This document shows, piece after piece, positions 8,548 to 16,932 of a stretch of DNA of 38,285 nucleotides; the first letter of the stretch is position 1, and every line of letters begins with the position of its first letter. A model generated the notes under the pieces. It made no database searches and had not been told where the DNA came from. It saw only the letters and a list, made by a program, of their open reading frames with translations. The translations under genes and the position numbers were made by a program. The stretch is from a virus: positions 1-38,285 of IMG/VR virus record IMGVR_UViG_3300017960_000030; one strand, given 5' to 3'.

Positions 8548-8765
8548 TATTTTCCTCTCGCTTTTTCTATGGCGGCACTCTCGTCCTCTTTTTGCTTATA
8601 AAGACGTTTAAGCCACCATTTTCTTTCCCTCCCCTGCATAACACTTACATTGTCCAGCGTTAATCCGGGTATATGATAAACAAGCTGGAAGGCTTCTTCG
8701 CTGAGGGTTTCTAAACTTCCGCCTCCGGCAAAGAGCCAATTCCGAAAAAATCGTCGTAACTCCAT
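8547..8765 (-). CDS. Tail chaperone C-terminal extension, made by -1 frameshift
   Basis: A 72-codon frame overlapping the 3' end of the 272-residue chaperone gene in the -1 frame. It is best read as the C-terminal part of a frameshifted product: ribosomes slipping at T TTT TTC (8750-8744) pass from ...YDDFF into RNWLFAGGGSLETL... and continue to the stop at 8547, giving a fusion of about 327 residues. An ATG at 8765 exists but its ribosome site is weak. The extension (LVYHIPGLTLDNVSVM, then WWLKRLY) is rich in aromatic and basic residues. Location directly before the tape measure gene matches the lambda G/GT principle, where the long form binds tape measure. Confidence 0.72.
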   Translation of the reverse strand: MELRRFFRNWLFAGGGSLETLSEEAFQLVYHIPGLTLDNVSVMQGRERKWWLKRLYKQKEDESAAIEKARGK

Positions 8766-9529
8766 TCAATTCTTTTAAAGAATTTACTTTTACACTTGCT
8801 ACAAACAACTTCTGCTCTAAGATTTGGCCCAGCATTATGGTTTGCTATGGCCTTGTCCAACCCAACTATGTCTATTTTCTTTAATTTGTTGATAATATCG
8901 TCAGGATTAAAATACCCAGAAACACCAGACGCCCCGACAATACTATTTCTAAACGTGTGTTGTTTCATGGAAGCTTCGTCGCCAGATTTTTGCTCGTCTG
9001 CGCGTTCCATGACATCCCATTTGGCCAATCCAATGTTCAGCTCTTCCACCAAAATGTCGCCTTTTTCTAGCGTTATTGGCTTTTTAAGCTTGTATTTTTC
9101 TACTTCAGCATAATCGCCCTGTTTGCAATCAACGTCTATATCGTTAAGACTCGCCGTATAATTGTCTATAGCTTGCCCACACGAAGGACATTGAAAATTT
9201 AATGCGAGTTCTTCCCCAATTTGATCAAACCGGAGATAAACGTACATGTAAAACGGATTGCCAATCGGAGATTGGTTTAAGTATAAAACCCTTTTATTGG
9301 GTTCCATGCTTTGCCAATCTTCTCCGTGAACGCTTTCTAACATTTGGTTGAGAACGTAACTTATGAATTTTCCAAGACTAGGATTTTCGTCCTTCTTTTT
9401 CGCGATAAGTTTTTCTTCTGCGAACGTCCAATCGCGGAATGTAAAACTCTGATCCTTTTTGTCTTTCAATTCGACGGGAAGTTTGTTTTTGAGGTCTCTC
9501 AAGGTAAGCTTGCGCGTTGTTTCGCTCAT
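8711..9529 (-). CDS. Tail assembly chaperone with two CxxC pairs
   Basis: A protein of 272 residues. Two CxxC pairs, C114-x2-C117 (CPSCGQA) and C243-x2-C246 (CSKCKSK), probably form a zinc ribbon. The organisation recalls the T4 gp26-like baseplate/hub assembly family of myoviruses, which sits just before the tape measure and often carries such cysteines. The C-terminus runs through the frameshift site (D260-F261-F262) and ends 10 codons later in the unshifted form. The ATG at 9529 has GGAGG 5-6 nt upstream. Its own promoter candidate lies in the 153-nt gap upstream. Chaperone function is inferred from position and frameshift; a structural role is also possible. Confidence 0.68.
   Translation of the reverse strand: MSETTRKLTLRDLKNKLPVELKDKKDQSFTFRDWTFAEEKLIAKKKDENPSLGKFISYVLNQMLESVHGEDWQSMEPNKRVLYLNQSPIGNPFYMYVYLRFDQIGEELALNFQCPSCGQAIDNYTASLNDIDVDCKQGDYAEVEKYKLKKPITLEKGDILVEELNIGLAKWDVMERADEQKSGDEASMKQHTFRNSIVGASGVSGYFNPDDIINKLKKIDIVGLDKAIANHNAGPNLRAEVVCSKCKSKFFKRIEWSYDDFFGIGSLPEAEV
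8744..8750 (-). promoter_or_regulatory. Programmed -1 ribosomal frameshift site T TTT TTC
   Basis: On the coding strand the codons are GAT TTT TTC GGA. The heptamer T TTT TTC fits X XXY YYZ, so both tRNAs can re-pair after a -1 slip and the next codon becomes CGG in the 72-codon frame. A GGAG lies 9 nt upstream and could act as a stimulatory internal ribosome-binding sequence, as known for dnaX. A short GGC/GCC hairpin follows about 7 nt downstream but is weak. The overlap between frames is 55 nt. Confidence 0.75.
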
Positions 9530-9540
9530 TTAATCCTCCA

Positions 9541-9693
9541 AATCATAAGTTTGTTAGAATTAGTCTAATTTTTTCGCGCAGATGAGTAAGTAAAAAGGTT
9601 ACTTAAATCATCATATATACATATTTAAAGTATAGCACGGCGAGGAGAGAGTTTATAGACATCATCCTCGAATCGGTCTATTCGAATTCATTA
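9541..9693 (-). promoter_or_regulatory. Tail operon promoter candidate in 153-nt gap
   Basis: The gap between the tube and chaperone genes contains an extended -10 element, TG-C-TATACT, at 9637-9629 on the minus strand, with only a poor -35 match (TATAAA at 17 nt). It is followed by a small AAGTAA/TTACTT hairpin. The same TGnTATACT form occurs in front of the capsid-region genes near 26780. The gap ends in GGAGG before the chaperone ATG. No ORF is visible in it. Confidence 0.4.
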
Positions 9694-10140
9694 TTACAGA
9701 ATGTCATAATCGTCACAAGTTAATGTAACGGTCAGGACAGCCATTTCACCGTCTGCATTAGACATATCGGCATCTGGGTATTTAAGTTTAGACACCCATG
9801 TTCCGATATAAGCCAGTGTTTTTGCTATACTATCGTCTATACGCTTATAAACCATAGTACAGTCCTTCTTATAACCTTCTTGGACAGGGTGTTTGCCCTG
9901 TTTGTACCAAGTCTCTATCGCGGCAACTTCTGCAGCGTGATGGAGAGGCAATTCACATTCTATTTCAAATGGTTCTTGCTCGCCGCCACTCGCCGAAGTC
10001 TTATCCGGTAGTGTGGTTTTTCCTGTTTCTTGCTCAACACCGCCTGCTTTGGTGAAGATTAATTTTGGTAATCCAGCCACGTCCAATTCATATTTGTTGA
10101 TCGGGCTGTGGTTCGATTGAACTAAATTTTTCAGAGTCAT
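9694..10140 (-). CDS. Tail tube protein
   Basis: A protein of 148 residues, the normal size for a T4 gp19-like tube subunit, which stacks as hexameric rings to form the DNA channel. It begins with a beta segment (YELDVAGLPKLIFTKAGGVE) equal to the family's opening strand and surface loop, has ECELPLHHAAEVAAIETWY in the central helix, and ends with alternating hydrophobic strands (GEMAVLTVTLTCDDYDIL). It immediately follows the sheath gene, as in nearly all myoviruses. The ATG has TGGAGG 7 nt upstream. A stable hairpin in the 70-nt gap before it may set its expression relative to sheath. Confidence 0.8.
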   Translation of the reverse strand: MTLKNLVQSNHSPINKYELDVAGLPKLIFTKAGGVEQETGKTTLPDKTSASGGEQEPFEIECELPLHHAAEVAAIETWYKQGKHPVQEGYKKDCTMVYKRIDDSIAKTLAYIGTWVSKLKYPDADMSNADGEMAVLTVTLTCDDYDIL

Positions 10141-10172
10141 TTTAATTTCCTCCAGTTATTTGTTAGGATCTG

Positions 10173-10196
10173 TGAGGCCATTTATGGCTGGCCTCA
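10173..10196 (-). other. Intergenic hairpin between sheath and tube genes
   Basis: A perfect 8-bp inverted repeat, TGAGGCCA and TGGCCTCA, with an 8-nt loop lies between the sheath stop and the tube ribosome site. There is no U-run after it, so it is not a standard terminator. It could be an RNA processing or stability element, giving a tube transcript independent of the long sheath message. Confidence 0.5.
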
Positions 10197-10210
10197 ACAC
10201 CACAGACCCG

Positions 10211-13200
10211 TTATTCGACACTTTCAAAAATACCCATTTTGCTCATTGTGATTATAAATCTTTCAATGGTATCAGCAAGTCGTAAGGATATTTCTGAGAA
10301 CATATCTCCAGCAGCCCTTGTTGCGTCTGTATTGATTTCACTGTCGAGCTTGATTTGACAAGCTTCTTCGAAATCAGCACCGCGAAGTGCACGTTTTTTG
10401 AACTCTGGACGGAAGTAAGATTTTAACGCCGACAGTGCCTTCACTTGTTCGATCTCATCATTGATCGCAAAAATTATCCAATCAAATGACTCTCTTAGAT
10501 CGTTTTCGTAATGTGACATCTGTTCGCGCTGATGTTTCCATTTCCAAGCCGGATCAACACTCACAGTTCTATCGCCCCAAATAACGCAATTGCCGTCGAT
10601 AAACTTCAAAATTCCGATACCCTGTTTGTTTAAGAGTTCTTCGTCTAAAGTTTTATCCCCGGTAGGTAATTCTACACACTGCGGAATTGTTGCGTCGATT
10701 CCAGCGGCTGCTTTATGGTATCCGTCGTAGTTCTTGGCAAACAACGCTTCTCGACCATAAATTGCACCACAAGTTGGTACGAGTTTTAGACCTGCTTTGG
10801 TTGGATGGGTTATTTTCATGAAACTTGGGAAGGTTACAACCGCGAAGTCGTTTCTTCCTAGAGTGTCATTAACCCATTCTTCTGCAGCTTCTTCCGTTAC
10901 GATATTGGAAGGAACCTGTTGACGATATTGATAGTTCAACGCTTCCGCGCATTCCATACCAGCCTTTTGAACCGCCGATGAAACAACGCCTGGGTTCGTA
11001 ATTTTTACGAGACCGCGTTTTTCGCCCTGAAGAGCAAGAATCGGAGTTGTTGTCGGATCGTAAAGGCTAATGTAATCGTTATCGTCAATGTCAGAAATTC
11101 CATCATATCCACCAGAAAATTCTTCCATGTATTCGACGCGATATGTGTTTCCAACCTGCGCATAATCCGTCATCGTAGAACCGCTTTTTACGGTTATGGT
11201 GTCGTATGTATTGGACACGATTTTGAATTTTTGTCTTCTGTTGGTGTCAACATTAGGATAAACATAACCACCAACCATTTCGTTAGGAACCCAAGGTTTA
11301 ACGGCCAATGTAAATTTATCGCCAACGATAAAATCAATTGAACCCTGTTGGATTGTGAACCCTATTCCGAAATCGTTTGGCGCAGCAAATGCCGTACCAG
11401 TTTTTGGTGTTGCACCGGAAATTAGACCAAGCGTCGCGCTTGTGTACTTCCATTCCTGATCGGCGCCACCAGAAAAGTCGGTTATGGTTAGATTGTCTGA
11501 AGCACCATCACTCTCGACGAGCGACCAACCACTTACAGCTTCTGGAATCCTACTTGTAAACGTAACCGTGGCTACGAGTACAGATTCAGCTACCTTTGCT
11601 GTTATTTCTGGGTATGCTGCTACAGCATTACCTAGTGCTATGGCTGTGCCACCAACGCTTCCAGCAATAACGCACCAACCTACAGTTGCAGGAACGGTTC
11701 CATCGATAAAATTGATATCATAATCGTTTCCATCGAACGTAAACCTAACATAATCTCCATCTCCAGCAGAATAATTGGATCTTGTTGCTGCGCTGAGTTT
11801 TAGCTCCGTAGCCATAGAACCACCAGATTGTCCGGTATCTGCAATTTCTAAACCAATTCCACGACCTTTGGCTTCTGATGTTACGATAAAATGGTCTGTA
11901 TCCCAGGCTACCGTTACTGTTCCGGTATATCCTGCCGCAGCTATTGCCGCATTTATTTTGGTTTGCATTTCCGTTGCAGTATTTGCACCTGTTGTGCAAG
12001 CCGCAAGAGAAATAAGCACTTCTACCAAACCTTGACCATAAAGGTTTACATTAAATTTATTGTGTGCGGCTCCTGTGAAGTCACCCAACGGATAAGACGC
12101 CGTTACGTCTGCACCAGTTACGACTGCTGCTGTTACGTCAAACGAATTGTTTGTAACTTCAACCGAACCAGACCCTTTAGATCCTGCACTGGTACATTCA
12201 ACTTCGATGTCGTCTTCTTGCGTATCTCCACCAAAAGTAAAATTGTCAACGTCTCCGTCGCCAGTCCCAGCAAAATCTATACCAATAACGTCACCTTTTA
12301 AGGTTGTAGGTGTTAACGCAACGGATTGACCGTGGGCGTTACTTGGTCGTATGTCTGATGTTATCGCACCTACCCAAGTGTTGGTAACTTTTACAAAATC
12401 ATTTGCATCGTCATCGTTAATGTACGATTCCCAATAATATTTGCTATCTGGGTCCATAGACAAATCTGGATATTCCAGAACTCTAATTCCATCTACATAA
12501 AATTCTAAACCGAATTCTGTAGTTGGATTTCGGACACCATCCTTAGCCAAGTAAGCCAACGCTTTATCATTGTTTTCGAGTTTTAATTTCCAAGTCTCAT
12601 CAGAACTACCCGTTTTTGCGTAGTCTGTTGCCATATCGGAATCTGCTGTTACGGTGATTACACCATCTGCGGTGTTAGAAACAACCGTATAAGATTTTCC
12701 CGGAATAGCCGCGAGACTAAACTTCGCATCTTTAAAATAATCCTTTAGCATTGTTTCGCCTGTGTCGAATGTCGTGCTAGACAGTCCGCCACCTCCGAAC
12801 GCCAAACCGAATACGATGTCTTTCTTTCCACCCCATCGTCCACCGTTTGCCGCTTCAAACTCACCAACTTCTGGGTTAGATGCGTCATTAAAAAGCAACA
12901 ACTGCGATCCGGTTAGATATGCGTCCAAGGCTGCCCCGCCTAAAGACAATCTAACAGTCCCAGCTACAGGTGTGTCCAAATCTACATCGGTTATATATCG
13001 AACACCAGTGTCACCACCGTCGTTGGATAAAACAACACGACGACCGATCTGCGGACTTCCTATTGCTAGATATTCGGCAGAAGTTAAGAATGCGTATTGT
13101 CCACTGCAATCGTCAGATAGCGTTGCAAACAATGCTTCTCGTTTTCTTGCTTTGACAGAAATTTTCGATGCTACTTCCGTTCCATCCGTCACGCGAAGTG

Positions 13201-13462
13201 CATATAATTCTCCTGCGCCCCTGCCCAATTTGTAAAAATCAAATGCTGCATCCGGGACTAAAGAATCATCAATAAAACTTCCTGCCTTCCTCTCGTACTC
13301 CTTTTTTGTTGCCACACGAAATAGCTTCCCTACTGGGCCACGTTCAAGAATACCAACCATAACAGACGTTCCAAGTCTACCTTTTTCGATCTGCTTTTCG
13401 GCATCTTTTTCGATTAAGACCGTTCCTGCGCCATCCGTTGGGCCATACCTACGTTGTACCAT
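10211..13462 (-). CDS. Tail sheath protein, very large with insertion
   Basis: A protein of 1083 residues, about twice the size of common sheath proteins. The N-terminal part (to about residue 120: GTSVMVGILERGPVGKLFRV, ELYALRVTDGTE) and the C-terminal part (about 785-1083: NDFAVVTFPSFMKITHPTKA, ENDLRESFDWIIFAINDEI, AGDMFSEISLRLADTIERFI) match sheath-fold patterns. Between them lie roughly 500 beta-rich residues. Residues 468-542 resemble a flagellin hook IN-type module (HNKFNVNLYGQG, TEMQTKINAAIAAAG, FIVTSEAKGRGIGL); 565-660 is a second module. Two related segments, 255-286 and 743-776 (VVSNTADGVITV, IVSNTYDTITV), flank it. The ribosome site lies in the loop of a hairpin. Confidence 0.85.
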   Translation of the reverse strand: MVQRRYGPTDGAGTVLIEKDAEKQIEKGRLGTSVMVGILERGPVGKLFRVATKKEYERKAGSFIDDSLVPDAAFDFYKLGRGAGELYALRVTDGTEVASKISVKARKREALFATLSDDCSGQYAFLTSAEYLAIGSPQIGRRVVLSNDGGDTGVRYITDVDLDTPVAGTVRLSLGGAALDAYLTGSQLLLFNDASNPEVGEFEAANGGRWGGKKDIVFGLAFGGGGLSSTTFDTGETMLKDYFKDAKFSLAAIPGKSYTVVSNTADGVITVTADSDMATDYAKTGSSDETWKLKLENNDKALAYLAKDGVRNPTTEFGLEFYVDGIRVLEYPDLSMDPDSKYYWESYINDDDANDFVKVTNTWVGAITSDIRPSNAHGQSVALTPTTLKGDVIGIDFAGTGDGDVDNFTFGGDTQEDDIEVECTSAGSKGSGSVEVTNNSFDVTAAVVTGADVTASYPLGDFTGAAHNKFNVNLYGQGLVEVLISLAACTTGANTATEMQTKINAAIAAAGYTGTVTVAWDTDHFIVTSEAKGRGIGLEIADTGQSGGSMATELKLSAATRSNYSAGDGDYVRFTFDGNDYDINFIDGTVPATVGWCVIAGSVGGTAIALGNAVAAYPEITAKVAESVLVATVTFTSRIPEAVSGWSLVESDGASDNLTITDFSGGADQEWKYTSATLGLISGATPKTGTAFAAPNDFGIGFTIQQGSIDFIVGDKFTLAVKPWVPNEMVGGYVYPNVDTNRRQKFKIVSNTYDTITVKSGSTMTDYAQVGNTYRVEYMEEFSGGYDGISDIDDNDYISLYDPTTTPILALQGEKRGLVKITNPGVVSSAVQKAGMECAEALNYQYRQQVPSNIVTEEAAEEWVNDTLGRNDFAVVTFPSFMKITHPTKAGLKLVPTCGAIYGREALFAKNYDGYHKAAAGIDATIPQCVELPTGDKTLDEELLNKQGIGILKFIDGNCVIWGDRTVSVDPAWKWKHQREQMSHYENDLRESFDWIIFAINDEIEQVKALSALKSYFRPEFKKRALRGADFEEACQIKLDSEINTDATRAAGDMFSEISLRLADTIERFIITMSKMGIFESVE

Positions 13463-13463
13463 G

Positions 13464-13481
13464 CTAGAATCCTCCTTCTAG
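13464..13481 (-). promoter_or_regulatory. Sheath ribosome-binding site in hairpin loop
   Basis: The leader reads CTAGAA-GGAGGA-TTCTAG, a perfect 6-bp inverted repeat whose loop is the ribosome-binding core. An alternative pairing AATCCT/AGGATT overlaps the same bases and would hide part of it. It ends 1 nt before the sheath ATG at 13462. Folding could set initiation of this highly expressed gene. Confidence 0.5.
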
Positions 13482-13497
13482 GATTAAAGGTTTGTCA

Positions 13498-15015
13498 TCA
13501 ATTTGTAGTAAAACCTTTAGACAGCCAGTCAACCAGATACACGTCCTTCGGTTCTTTAATGAATGCCGTTACATTCTGGAGACGAAATTCTCCAATGTGC
13601 GTGTTGACGTTGGAGGCGTTAGGCGTATTAGTAGACCTAAATTCCTCCCTAACGACGATTGGGTAAGGTTCATCCAATCCCCACGAAATAATGTGACGAA
13701 CATTGACAAAGAAGCGATGTAGTGCTTCACCTAAAAGGTGTTGATCCGATTGATTGCCCGTAAAAACGGCGTACCCAAATATCAAATCATATTGTTCAGG
13801 TGGTTCTATCTTAACCCCTGTAAGATCCAATTTATTTTTAATCTCATTGTAATGATGCCCTGCGTCCGGAGCAACAACTGGGCTAACCTTTTCTACGCGC
13901 TCAAAAACAATGGACGGTATTTCATTTACTTCATAAGAATCGTGGTGAGTATTTATTGCTATCTCTGGGAAGTAAATCATTTCTAAGTGCATTAACGAGT
14001 CCGCTGGTTGTGACGATGTAAGTTTTACTATCCCAGGCTTGTTCCCAATTCCTTCCCTCGGTGGGCCAAGCGTGTACGAATCAAATAGGTTTTCTGTCTT
14101 GCCGGGGTCTGTCGTTAAGTTATAAACAGCTTGGCATCCAGTCATGTTGTACCCATCTGTTTCTAAATCGTATTCCGCATTGTCCTCTAAATTTATTGTG
14201 TCGGTGCCAGTGTTCAAATAAAGCTGTATAACCGTGGTTGGACGTAATTGTTCGTCCATGGTTTTTATTACACCATTATAAATAATATCATCTGCAAAAT
14301 TTATATCGTATTCGCCAAGGACTTTTAATTCTTTTAAATATGGAGTATATCGTTGGTCATCGGTTTTAAGATTGATATAAAACCCTATCCCTTTACCTAT
14401 CGCTTTGAGATCCAATTCATCAATATGATTAGAAATAACGAAACCGCTATTCCAGTCAGAAACCCCACCTGTAACCCATTGAAGTGTGCCTGTGTCGTAA
14501 ACCCATTGATCGCCATTCTTATCGTATATTCGAAATCCGATATCACACGCGCTCCTTAAAACATAAACCCTACCGTTGTTGATATTTGTAGCGTTATCCA
14601 ACATAACCTTACTATTTTGACCAACGGATAGTATTGTAGTCTCATAATCTCCTTGGAATATTCTGTCTCCTGCTATCGGAGATATAGATTTCGACGCGAA
14701 TGTAAACCAATTACCTGCCTTATCGGACAGCTCCATAGAAAATTCTTTAAAATCTTGTTCGTTTGTTGCAAATACTGATTCAAACGCTAACCATTTTCTT
14801 GCCGCATTTGGTGTAAACATTCTACTTTTAGCTGTTATGTCCGAATCCGTACTAAAAATTGGAACCCCATGACCTGTCACGCCTTGTTGCTTTAACTGCA
14901 ATCTGGGATAAGATTTATTTTCTGCATTTAGGCGAATCTTATCAGAGGTTATCAGAGATGTGTATCTTCTGTTCTGTTCATCAAATAGCCAGCTTTTAAT
15001 AATTTTCGTTATCAT
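13498..15015 (-). CDS. Neck/tail-completion region structural protein
   Basis: A protein of 505 residues placed between the HK97 gp10-like protein and the sheath. Its N-terminal two thirds are beta-rich and contain a segment (about 115-152: QGDYETTILSVGQNSKVMLD ... GRVYVL) similar to ones in the connector at 15973-16932. From about residue 365 the chain (SIVFERVEKVSPVV, QYDLIFGYAVFTGNQSDQHL, helix GEALHRFFVNVRHI) recalls tail terminator/Pvc16-like domains that cap the tube. Position fits a tail-terminator or neck function. That domain match is by eye and uncertain. The ATG overlaps the preceding stop (ATGA). Confidence 0.55.
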   Translation of the reverse strand: MITKIIKSWLFDEQNRRYTSLITSDKIRLNAENKSYPRLQLKQQGVTGHGVPIFSTDSDITAKSRMFTPNAARKWLAFESVFATNEQDFKEFSMELSDKAGNWFTFASKSISPIAGDRIFQGDYETTILSVGQNSKVMLDNATNINNGRVYVLRSACDIGFRIYDKNGDQWVYDTGTLQWVTGGVSDWNSGFVISNHIDELDLKAIGKGIGFYINLKTDDQRYTPYLKELKVLGEYDINFADDIIYNGVIKTMDEQLRPTTVIQLYLNTGTDTINLEDNAEYDLETDGYNMTGCQAVYNLTTDPGKTENLFDSYTLGPPREGIGNKPGIVKLTSSQPADSLMHLEMIYFPEIAINTHHDSYEVNEIPSIVFERVEKVSPVVAPDAGHHYNEIKNKLDLTGVKIEPPEQYDLIFGYAVFTGNQSDQHLLGEALHRFFVNVRHIISWGLDEPYPIVVREEFRSTNTPNASNVNTHIGEFRLQNVTAFIKEPKDVYLVDWLSKGFTTN

Positions 15016-15554
15016 AATTTACCGTACTTCTTTAAAATTCGTTCTATTGTTACATTCCATTCCTTTCTGATCTTTACATGAACAGAAGAATCTTCGAAAA
15101 CAGAACGTAAAAATGGTCGAGCTGGAATCCGTATGGTTACAGATTTCCCTCCTCTTTTCATCGTGTACGTTGTCCCTTCATGGATTATAGGTATCAGTTC
15201 TTTATAAGCCTTACCCGTTCTTGGACTTTTCTGATCCTGAATCGCACCAACTTCCCACGTCCACGTCTTTATTCTTTTAGCTAAAAGCGTGTCTCGGATC
15301 ATCGTGCCAGATTCTATAAGTGGCGTTGCCTCCGCTGCACTCTTATAGCCTTTTCGTCTAGCTGTCCAATATGTGTTGGGTATGTACTCTTTGTCGTGTA
15401 TCCTTTTTCGTATTTCGGATAAAACGTAAAGAGCTGAACGTCCGGTTGCCTTCCCAACAGCTATTTTTAATTCGTGACCCCATTTGTACTTTACAAATTT
15501 CTCAAATTTCTTCCAATCGTCTCCACTAATAGTGATTTTTCCGTCTAATTTCAT
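15012..15554 (-). CDS. HK97 gp10-like / virion morphogenesis neck protein
   Basis: A protein of 180 residues. Hallmarks of the HK97 gp10/Mu gpG-type tail-completion family are visible: an N-terminal helix, TYWTARRKGYKSAAEATPLI followed by ESGTM, HEGTTY, and the end motif IPARPFLRSVFED, then a C-terminal helix. These proteins act at the head-tail joint. It overlaps both neighbours by 4 nt (ATGA), between head-closure-like and neck genes. The start has GAGGATAGGAA before it. Confidence 0.72.
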   Translation of the reverse strand: MKLDGKITISGDDWKKFEKFVKYKWGHELKIAVGKATGRSALYVLSEIRKRIHDKEYIPNTYWTARRKGYKSAAEATPLIESGTMIRDTLLAKRIKTWTWEVGAIQDQKSPRTGKAYKELIPIIHEGTTYTMKRGGKSVTIRIPARPFLRSVFEDSSVHVKIRKEWNVTIERILKKYGKL

Positions 15555-15973
15555 TTCCTATCCTCGAAAAACCACTTTTCTAATGTCGTGGAGCCTTTAT
15601 CAGAATATTGTCCACCGTCCTTTTTACCTAAAAGGTAAAATTCGCACTGTGTCTCATTTCCAACATTTCCGTATGATTTTATTTTATCCCCAATTGCCAG
15701 TTCTTTGCCAAGAATCTTGAGATCATTTTTTCTTACTACAACATACCCGACAGCTTGGAATAATTTTCCGGCTAGTTCTCTGTCTTCTGGCACGGTTTTT
15801 GCCGCTCCGAGGTATGGGTCTTCCACAAATATAATTTGTCCATCAATTTTAAAGGATTGCTTCCGCTTCACATAATTTACAGGTTCTCTTCTACGATTAG
15901 AAAACGATGTTCTACTTTCATCGATTTGTTCGATTTCTATCAATATTTTGTTTAGTAAATTAGGCTGTACCAT
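15551..15973 (-). CDS. Putative head-closure / neck protein
   Basis: A protein of 140 residues, strongly beta in composition. The start ATG at 15973 overlaps the connector stop (TAATG); a TTG two codons upstream is less likely. Features: a basic segment (FSNRRREPVNYVKRKQSF), a hydrophobic strand (IDGQIIFVEDPYLGAA), and GDKIKSYGN, which fits the beta-barrel head-closure proteins (SPP1 gp16-like or similar) that follow connector adaptors. I cannot assign the family from sequence alone; the call rests on order (adaptor, this, gp10-like). Confidence 0.5.
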   Translation of the reverse strand: MVQPNLLNKILIEIEQIDESRTSFSNRRREPVNYVKRKQSFKIDGQIIFVEDPYLGAAKTVPEDRELAGKLFQAVGYVVVRKNDLKILGKELAIGDKIKSYGNVGNETQCEFYLLGKKDGGQYSDKGSTTLEKWFFEDRK

Positions 15974-16932
15974 TACCAAATTAACCTATCAACGTCATAA
16001 AGTTGTGTTATCGTTGTAAATAGTGGGTCTGTTCCACCAATCGCCAACGGTGCTTTATACATTTTAAAAATTCTATCTATATCGTCGTCACCCGTAAAAG
16101 TCCCATGTAGTGCGTTTCTTCCGGCAAGGCTTCCTTCGTATTCTATTTCGTGAAGGTCTGTTTTTTCTTTCTTTACTCTTCCGGCTACAGTCGACTGCGA
16201 CGGATCGCTCATGGCTTGTCGCATAACTAGTCTAGCTGTTGCCCATTTTATTGCCGCAGGTGTACTTCCATCTGGTTCTAAAAATCCAAACGACCCTTCA
16301 ACCCTGTGAATTCTTCCTTTGTAAAATATTCCATCCCAATATCTCGTAGGTGGGTGTTTATAAATATCGTTTGTGTTTGACCATAGTTTAATTTTTGGAT
16401 TTCTTCTGTCGTCTGGCATTGTTCGCGAATTAAAAACCTGATAACTTTCTATGTCATAAGGATCTGTACCATCGTTAAGATAGATATTTGCAATTTCTAT
16501 TATAGGAATGCTAAAATGTAAAACGTAAGTATTGTTACCTTCAAACTTGAGCGCATTTGCTCCCAAAAATTCACGTTTATTAAACCATTGTCCAGTGTAA
16601 ACATCTATTGTTTGCATCGCCATTGTTCTCAGCATGTCAATTTCAAACAACGATTTTGCTACTCTATAAACCTTTGCGCTTCCATCAACAAAATCTGTTG
16701 CATCGTCTAAGGTCAACGTGTCTGGACCTGTGGATAAACTGTTAATAACCTGTGCATATTCTCCCTGACAGACTATGTCTCCTTCTTGAAGATCGAACGA
16801 AGAATTGGAATAATTGAAGGTATTCCCACTTTTACCAGAAAGTGTTATAGAACTTTTGTAGCTAACTATCGACGATGGATACATTAGCTCAAACATTTCC
16901 GAATATGTTGCGTATGCGCCTGTATTATCCAT
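15973..16932 (-). CDS. Head-tail connector (adaptor) protein
   Basis: A protein of 319 residues. The N-terminal part has the helix expected of gp6/gp15-like adaptors (YATYSEMFELMYPS), an inserted beta unit (about 48-92: LQEGDIVCQGEYAQVI ... LTLDDATDFVDGSAKVYRV), then QTIDVYTGQWFNKREF, a phrase typical of adaptors (ID.yTgr.F), and later IKWATARLVMRQAM in a helix. The C-terminus carries IDRIFKMYKAP. It should sit under the portal. The start overlaps the preceding stop (TAATG). Larger than minimal adaptors because of the insertion. Confidence 0.68.
   Translation of the reverse strand: MDNTGAYATYSEMFELMYPSSIVSYKSSITLSGKSGNTFNYSNSSFDLQEGDIVCQGEYAQVINSLSTGPDTLTLDDATDFVDGSAKVYRVAKSLFEIDMLRTMAMQTIDVYTGQWFNKREFLGANALKFEGNNTYVLHFSIPIIEIANIYLNDGTDPYDIESYQVFNSRTMPDDRRNPKIKLWSNTNDIYKHPPTRYWDGIFYKGRIHRVEGSFGFLEPDGSTPAAIKWATARLVMRQAMSDPSQSTVAGRVKKEKTDLHEIEYEGSLAGRNALHGTFTGDDDIDRIFKMYKAPLAIGGTDPLFTTITQLYDVDRLIW

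Noticed and set aside
12762-13235. Plus-strand open frame of 157 codons
   Set aside because: Antisense to the sheath gene with no ribosome site; explained by codon bias of the sense strand.
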